Shown here one piece after another: positions 59,897 to 64,000 of a stretch of 64,000 nt of DNA. The translations under genes were made by a program, and so were the position numbers. Source of the stretch: Janthinobacterium sp. FW305-129 (GTDB lineage: Bacteria > Pseudomonadota > Gammaproteobacteria > Burkholderiales > Burkholderiaceae_D). How positions within the stretch are numbered: the stretch's first letter is position 1; each line of letters opens with the position of its first letter. Under the pieces are notes generated by a model, which saw only the letters and a list, made by a program, of their open reading frames with translations, was not told the DNA's origin and did no database searches. Location of the stretch: the NCBI RefSeq assembly GCF_020858115.1, contig NZ_JACYMM010000015.1, positions 51,586 through 115,585 of the forward strand, in the 5' to 3' direction.

Positions 59897-61084
59897 CTAC
59901 AGGGCGGGAAACAGCTCCGCCTGGGCGGGTATCTGCCGCGTCACGACGGCCGGATCGGACAAGGTCGAGATGCGCACGCCCAGCAGGCGGATTTTTTTCT
60001 CGAACGGCACGCGCCGCAAGCAGTCGCGGCTGGCGCGCAGGATGGCGGCCGCGTCCGCCGTGGCGCTGGGCAGGGTGACGTCGCGCGTGACGGTGCTGAA
60101 ATCCTCGAAGCGCAGCTTGATGCCCACCGTGCGCCCCGCCAGCGACTGTTTATCGAGGTCGCCCGCCACGCGCGTGCACAGGCTTTCCAGCTTTTCCGAC
60201 AGGGTGGCGCGGTCGCGCACCACCTGCAAGTCGCGCTCGAACGTCGTTTCGCGGCTGACGGATTTGGTTTCCCGGCTCGTCTGCACGGGCCGCTCGTCGA
60301 TGCCCAGCGCCGCCTGGCGCAGCCAGCCCGTGTACAGGTCGCCGAACTGCGTGCGCAGCATGGCCATGTCGGCTTGCGCCAGCTCGCCGATGGTATTGAC
60401 ACCCAAGGCTTCCAGCTTGGCCGTCGCCTTCGGGCCGATACCGTTGATCTTTTTTGCCGGCAAGGGCCACACGCGCGTTTCAATGTCCTCGGGCGACAAA
60501 ATGGTCAGACCGTCGGGTTTTTCCAGGTCGGAACAAATTTTCGCCAGCAATTTGTTCGGCGCCAGGCCGATCGAGCATGACAGGCCCGTCGCCTCGGACA
60601 CGGCCGCCTTCAGGCGCGCCGCCATGGCCGGCGCCTGCTCGCCGTATTCCGTCAGGTCGACATAGATTTCATCGATGCCCACGTTCTGGATGATGGGACA
60701 CAACTGCGCCACGGCTTGCTTGAAGCGGGCGGAATACTCGCGGTAAGCCTCGAAATCGGCGGGCAGCAGGATGCTGTCGGGCGCCAGTTTCGCCGCCTTC
60801 ATGATGCCCATGGCGGAAAACACGCCAAACGTGCGCGCCGCATAGGTCGACGTGGTGACGACGCCGCGCCCCACGTAGTCGCGCATGCGCGCAAATTGCC
60901 GCGTGCCGTCTTCCTGCAGCACGGGCTGCTGCAGCCGGCCGCCGCCGATCACCACCGGCTCGCCGCGCAATTCGGGATATTTCAGCAATTCCACGGAGGC
61001 AAAGAAGGCGTCCATGTCCAGGTGGGCTATCCAGCGGCGGGCGGGCGGCTCGAGAAGGGAGGAGGCAGATGTGGTCAAGGGCAC
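59897..61084 (-). CDS. dinB: DNA polymerase IV (Y-family)
   Basis: The 395-residue translesion polymerase has the active-site acidic pairs in HLDMDAFFASVE and in VGIDEIYVDLTEYG, the helix-hairpin-helix GIGPKATAKLEALG, the little-finger domain and a C-terminal QAELF, which fits the beta-clamp-binding QxxLF motif. It copies past damaged bases and causes mutations. The start is a GTG at 61084; the next in-frame ATG would remove the conserved N-terminal segment. A LexA box lies 22 bases upstream, so it belongs to the SOS regulon. Confidence 0.96.
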   Translation of the reverse strand: MPLTTSASSLLEPPARRWIAHLDMDAFFASVELLKYPELRGEPVVIGGGRLQQPVLQEDGTRQFARMRDYVGRGVVTTSTYAARTFGVFSAMGIMKAAKLAPDSILLPADFEAYREYSARFKQAVAQLCPIIQNVGIDEIYVDLTEYGEQAPAMAARLKAAVSEATGLSCSIGLAPNKLLAKICSDLEKPDGLTILSPEDIETRVWPLPAKKINGIGPKATAKLEALGVNTIGELAQADMAMLRTQFGDLYTGWLRQAALGIDERPVQTSRETKSVSRETTFERDLQVVRDRATLSEKLESLCTRVAGDLDKQSLAGRTVGIKLRFEDFSTVTRDVTLPSATADAAAILRASRDCLRRVPFEKKIRLLGVRISTLSDPAVVTRQIPAQAELFPAL

Positions 61085-61106
61085 CTCGCGGCGGAATGCA
61101 GTTAAA

Positions 61107-61126
61107 TACTGTTGTTATATACAGTA
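61107..61126 (-). promoter_or_regulatory. LexA (SOS) box for dinB
   Basis: TACTG-TTGTTATATA-CAGTA matches the E. coli LexA consensus TACTG(TA)5CAGTA at 18 of 20 positions. It is 22 bases upstream of the dinB start and is the strongest LexA site in the window. Confidence 0.92.
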
Positions 61127-61240
61127 TCGCTGGAAATGCCCGTGGATGCAAGTACCGCGCCGTGTTGACTGAAATCATGATTGGCTTTTCTATTTAGCAA
61201 GAATAGAATTGCTGCACAACAACGAACCGAAGGAGTTGCC

Positions 61241-63400
61241 TTGTCCACAGCACATCACGCCTTGCGCCGCATTGCCGCCTGCTCATCCATCGTGCCGGCC
61301 CTGCTGCTGTCCACACTGGCGCCATCCGCGCTGGCCGCCGACGCCACCGCTGCCACCGCGCCCGTCGCCGCCAGGACGGCCTGGCAGGAAACGCGCCACG
61401 GCACGGTCGTCACGGACGACTACCGCTGGCTGCAAAAGAAGACCGACCCTGCCGTGATCGATTACCTGAATGCGGAAAACGCCTATACGGCCGCCGTCAC
61501 GGCCCCGATCCAGCCGCTGGCCGACAAGGTGTATGCGGAAATCAAGGGCCGCATGCAGGAAGTGGACCTGTCCGTTCCCGCACGCCAGGGCAATTTCTAC
61601 TATTACACGCGCGTGGAAGCGGGCAAGCAATATCCGATTCATTGCCGCCGCCCCGTGGGCGCGAAGGGCGCGTATGACGCCCAGGCGGTCGAAGAGATTT
61701 TGCTTGACCAGAATCAACTGGCCGAAGGCCACAAATTCTTTGCCGTGCGCGCCTTCAGCGTCAGCCCGAATGAACAATTGCTGGCCTACACCACGGACAC
61801 GACGGGTTTCCGCCAGTACGAGCTGCATGTCAAGGATTTGAAGACGGGCAAGTTGCTCTCGGACAGCATGCCGCGCGTGACCTCGCTGGCCTGGGCGGCG
61901 GACAATGCCACCCTGATGCTGACGCAGGAAGACGCCACCACCAAGCGCGCTGACCGCTTGTTCCGCCTGGCGCTGGGCGGTGCGCCGCAGCAGGTCTACC
62001 ACGAGCCGGTGGAGCAATTCGCCATCGGCGTGAGCCGCACGCGCGACCAGCGCTACTTTGTGCTCACGGCGCGCAGCACGGACACGAGCGAAGTCCTGCT
62101 GTTGCCAACGAACAAGCCGGAAGGCAGTTTCCAGAGCGTGCTGCCACGCGAGAAGGGCCACCGCTACGGCATCGAACACCGCGACGGCCAGCTGTATATT
62201 CTGACCAACAAGGATGCGAAGAATTTCCGCGTCGTCAGCGCGCCGGTCGCCGCGCCGCAGCCGAAGCACTGGAAACCCGTCGTGCCGCACAACAAGGACG
62301 CCGTGATCCAGTCCATCGACGTCTTCCAGGGCTACCTGGTGGTGATGGAAAAGGCGCGCGCCCTGAACCGCGCGCGCATCCTTGATTTTGCGCAAAAGAA
62401 CTGGAAAACCGTGCAGTTCGACGACCCCGTCTACCTGGCGACATCCGTCGGTACGCCGGAATTTTCCGCCACACAATTTCGCATGTCCTACCAGTCGCCC
62501 GTCACGCCGCCCACCGTCATCGACGTCAGCATGCAGGATGGCAAGCGCACGGTGCTGAAACAGCAGGAAATCGTCGGCGGCTTTGACGGCAGCCGCTACA
62601 CGACGCAGCGCCTGTGGGTGAAGGCGCGCGACGGCGTGCAAGTGCCGCTGTGGATCGTCTACAAGAAGGGCGTCAAGCTCGACGGTTCCGCGCCGCTGCT
62701 GCTGTATTCATATGGTTCCTACGGCATCTCGACTGAAGCCAGTTTTGCCATCAGCCGCATCAGCCTGCTGGAGCGGGGCGTCATCTACGCGCAGGCGCAC
62801 ATCCGCGGCGGCACGGACATGGGCGAAGCGTGGCATGAAGACGGCATGCTGATGAAGAAGAAAAACACCTTCAACGACTTCATCGACAGCGCCGACTACC
62901 TGGTGCGCGAAAAATGGACGAGTCCGAACCGCCTGATCATCCAGGGCGGCAGCGCGGGCGGCCTGCTGATGGGCGCCGTCGTCAACATGCGCCCCGAGCT
63001 GTTCCACGCCGTGCACGCGGCCGTGCCGTTTGTCGACGTGATGAACACCATGATGGACGCCAGCCTGCCGCTGACGACGGGAGAGTACCTGGAATGGGGC
63101 GACCCGAACCAGAAGGCGGCCTACGACTACATGCTCAGCTACTCGCCCTACGACAACATTGCCCGCAAGAATTACCCGGCCATGCTGGTGACGACGGGCC
63201 TGAACGACAGCCAGGTCATGTACTGGGAACCGGCCAAGTACGTGGCCAAGCTGCGCGCGCATAAAACGGACGGCAATCCCTTGCTGCTGAAAACGAATAT
63301 GGGCGCCGGCCACGGCGGCGCGTCGGGCCGCTATAACGCCATCGCCGAGAACGCGTTTAATATGGCGTGGATGCTGTCGCAGTGGAATATCACGGAATAA
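61241..63400 (+). CDS. Secreted prolyl oligopeptidase-family serine peptidase (PtrB-like)
   Basis: The 719-residue enzyme starts at a TTG at 61241, five bases after an AAGGAG site, and has a signal peptide (cleavage after ALA, residue about 33). The N-terminal beta-propeller (residues about 100-430) has YYYTRVEAGKQYPIHCRR and PNEQLLAYTTDTTGFRQYEL; the alpha/beta-hydrolase domain has the nucleophile in QGGSAGGLLMG, the Asp in TGLNDSQV and the His in GAGHGGASGR. Oligopeptidase B/PtrB cleaves after basic residues. Secretion is an uncommon feature of this group, but exists in soil bacteria. It is monocistronic. Confidence 0.92.
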   Translation: MSTAHHALRRIAACSSIVPALLLSTLAPSALAADATAATAPVAARTAWQETRHGTVVTDDYRWLQKKTDPAVIDYLNAENAYTAAVTAPIQPLADKVYAEIKGRMQEVDLSVPARQGNFYYYTRVEAGKQYPIHCRRPVGAKGAYDAQAVEEILLDQNQLAEGHKFFAVRAFSVSPNEQLLAYTTDTTGFRQYELHVKDLKTGKLLSDSMPRVTSLAWAADNATLMLTQEDATTKRADRLFRLALGGAPQQVYHEPVEQFAIGVSRTRDQRYFVLTARSTDTSEVLLLPTNKPEGSFQSVLPREKGHRYGIEHRDGQLYILTNKDAKNFRVVSAPVAAPQPKHWKPVVPHNKDAVIQSIDVFQGYLVVMEKARALNRARILDFAQKNWKTVQFDDPVYLATSVGTPEFSATQFRMSYQSPVTPPTVIDVSMQDGKRTVLKQQEIVGGFDGSRYTTQRLWVKARDGVQVPLWIVYKKGVKLDGSAPLLLYSYGSYGISTEASFAISRISLLERGVIYAQAHIRGGTDMGEAWHEDGMLMKKKNTFNDFIDSADYLVREKWTSPNRLIIQGGSAGGLLMGAVVNMRPELFHAVHAAVPFVDVMNTMMDASLPLTTGEYLEWGDPNQKAAYDYMLSYSPYDNIARKNYPAMLVTTGLNDSQVMYWEPAKYVAKLRAHKTDGNPLLLKTNMGAGHGGASGRYNAIAENAFNMAWMLSQWNITE

Positions 63401-63413
63401 TGTGAAAAAGCGC

Positions 63414-63442
63414 TTGCAGAAGGATTTTAGCCATCCTATAAT
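63414..63442 (+). promoter_or_regulatory. Sigma-70 promoter of the first tRNA-Val gene
   Basis: TTGCAG (63414-63419) and TATAAT (63437-63442) are separated by exactly 17 bases. The tRNA begins 57 bases further on, so a leader of about 50 bases would be removed by RNase P. Confidence 0.85.
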
Positions 63443-63498
63443 AGCGCCTCTTCCAGACGTGGTGACAAACGTCGGGATGGTTTTCTGAGACAAGCAAC

Positions 63499-63574
63499 GG
63501 GTGCTTAGCTCAGTTGGTAGAGCGGCGCCCTTACAAGGCGTAGGTCGGGAGTTCGAGCCTCTCAGCACCCACCA
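63499..63574 (+). tRNA. tRNA-Val (anticodon TAC)
   Basis: The 76-base gene folds as a normal tRNA. The acceptor stem is GGGTGCT/AGCACCC with encoded ACCA, the D arm is GCTC-AGTTGGTA-GAGC, the anticodon loop is CTTACAA with TAC, and the T arm has GTTCGAGC. It reads GTA and, by wobble, other Val codons. An identical copy lies at 63923-63998. Confidence 0.97.
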
Positions 63575-63628
63575 AATCAGAAAACTGTCCAGTGCTTCAT
63601 GGATCAGCAATACAGATCATACGAGCTT

Positions 63629-63705
63629 GGAGTGGTAGTTCAGTTGGTTAGAATACCGGCCTGTCACGTCGGGGGTCGCGGGTTCGAGTCCCGTCCGCTC
63701 CGCCA
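63629..63705 (+). tRNA. tRNA-Asp (anticodon GTC)
   Basis: The 77-base gene has acceptor GGAGTGG/CCGCTCC with one G-U pair, D arm with GTTC-AGTTGGTTA-GAAT, anticodon loop CTGTCAC with GTC, T arm GGTTCGAGTCC, and an encoded GCCA 3' end. It reads both Asp codons. It probably shares the transcript of the first tRNA-Val, as no promoter of its own is seen in the 54-base gap. Confidence 0.97.
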
Positions 63706-63712
63706 ATAAAAG

Positions 63713-63747
63713 AAAAGCCCTTTGGTTCCTGGAACCGAAGGGCTTTT
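63713..63747 (+). terminator. Terminator after the tRNA-Asp gene
   Basis: AAAAGCCCTT-T-GGTTCC and GGAACC-G-AAGGGCTTTT form a long stem with a single internal mismatch and a one-base loop; the stem itself ends in TTTT. It ends the tRNA-Val-tRNA-Asp transcript. Confidence 0.85.
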
Positions 63748-63840
63748 CCCATTTCAGCAGCCAAAAACACGCCAGCTCCCCCTCCTTTGAGCATTTTTGC
63801 GCTTTTCAGCAAAAAAACTGCTTTTATCCCATAAGAATAG

Positions 63841-63870
63841 TTGCACAAGCGGGAAAGCGCCCCCTATAAT
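63841..63870 (+). promoter_or_regulatory. Sigma-70 promoter of the second tRNA-Val gene
   Basis: TTGCAC (63841-63846) and TATAAT (63865-63870) are separated by 18 bases. The downstream leader is nearly identical to that of the first tRNA-Val gene. Confidence 0.83.
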
Positions 63871-63922
63871 AGTGCCTCTTCCAGACGTGGTGACAAACGT
63901 CGGGATAGTTTTCTGGGTATGC

Positions 63923-63998
63923 GGGTGCTTAGCTCAGTTGGTAGAGCGGCGCCCTTACAAGGCGTAGGTCGGGAGTTCGAGCCTCTCAGCACCCACCA
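63923..63998 (+). tRNA. tRNA-Val (anticodon TAC), second copy
   Basis: This copy is identical to the tRNA-Val at 63499 over all 76 bases, including the encoded CCA. It has its own promoter at 63841-63870. The window ends two bases later, so more tRNA genes may follow. Confidence 0.97.
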
Positions 63999-64000
63999 AA

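Noticed and set aside
1..64000. Prophage, insertion sequence, integron, CRISPR array or conjugation gene.
   Set aside because: No integrase, transposase, phage structural gene or regularly spaced repeat array was seen anywhere in the window.

Overview
The window is GC-rich DNA from a Gram-negative betaproteobacterium. Gene content and protein style (OmpC-type porin, GTP-type PEP carboxykinase, RdgC, many TonB receptors and chemoreceptors, DctBD) point to the Oxalobacteraceae, and a Janthinobacterium-like genome is the best guess. It is chromosomal: about 50 protein genes and three tRNA genes, with no insertion sequence, prophage, integrase or CRISPR array visible.

Layout. 0-10 kb: a truncated MORN-repeat secreted protein; a DMT exporter divergent from an AraC regulator; MarC and DinB-like proteins; an MFS exporter translationally coupled to a serine hydrolase and divergent from a LysR regulator; a chemoreceptor. 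10-16 kb: a large solitary Upf1-like SF1 helicase, then a two-component system (response regulator and kinase) divergent from two secreted proteins, HbpS/GlcG-like and transthyretin-like. 16-24 kb: a GST, a lipoprotein, a Cache chemoreceptor, two unknowns, a second AraC regulator, folE and nudC. 23.6-32 kb: a Fur-boxed siderophore receptor, then a C4-dicarboxylate module (DctA-like symporter with a -24/-12 sigma-54 promoter, porin, dctB, dctD). 32-40 kb: a phosphoesterase, an outer-membrane barrel, a GNAT enzyme, an ABC ATPase with a giant permease/M1-peptidase fusion, and an acetoin/butanediol dehydrogenase. 40.7-45.4 kb: a five-gene operon on the minus strand. 45.6-55.5 kb: ssb divergent from uvrA with a LexA box between them, a secreted unknown, pckG, a hydroxyacid dehydrogenase, an unknown and a one-domain asparaginase. 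55.5-64 kb: a TonB receptor behind a long AT-rich leader with a 15-bp stem, rdgC, dinB (pol IV) under a near-consensus LexA box, a prolyl oligopeptidase, and tRNA-Val, tRNA-Asp, tRNA-Val.

The best candidate for an undescribed system is the operon at 40686-45358. It encodes, in order of transcription, a 74-residue peptide with a C-x6-C tail, a PP-loop ATPase with an extra N-terminal domain, a ferritin-like di-iron protein, a small nucleotidyltransferase and a Tet-type MFS exporter. An 11-bp hairpin separates the peptide gene from the enzymes. This is the logic of a ribosomally made and modified peptide (RiPP) or a related small-molecule pathway: precursor, ATP-dependent activation, oxidation, nucleotidyl transfer, export. 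The enzyme folds are read from motifs; the pathway itself is inference.
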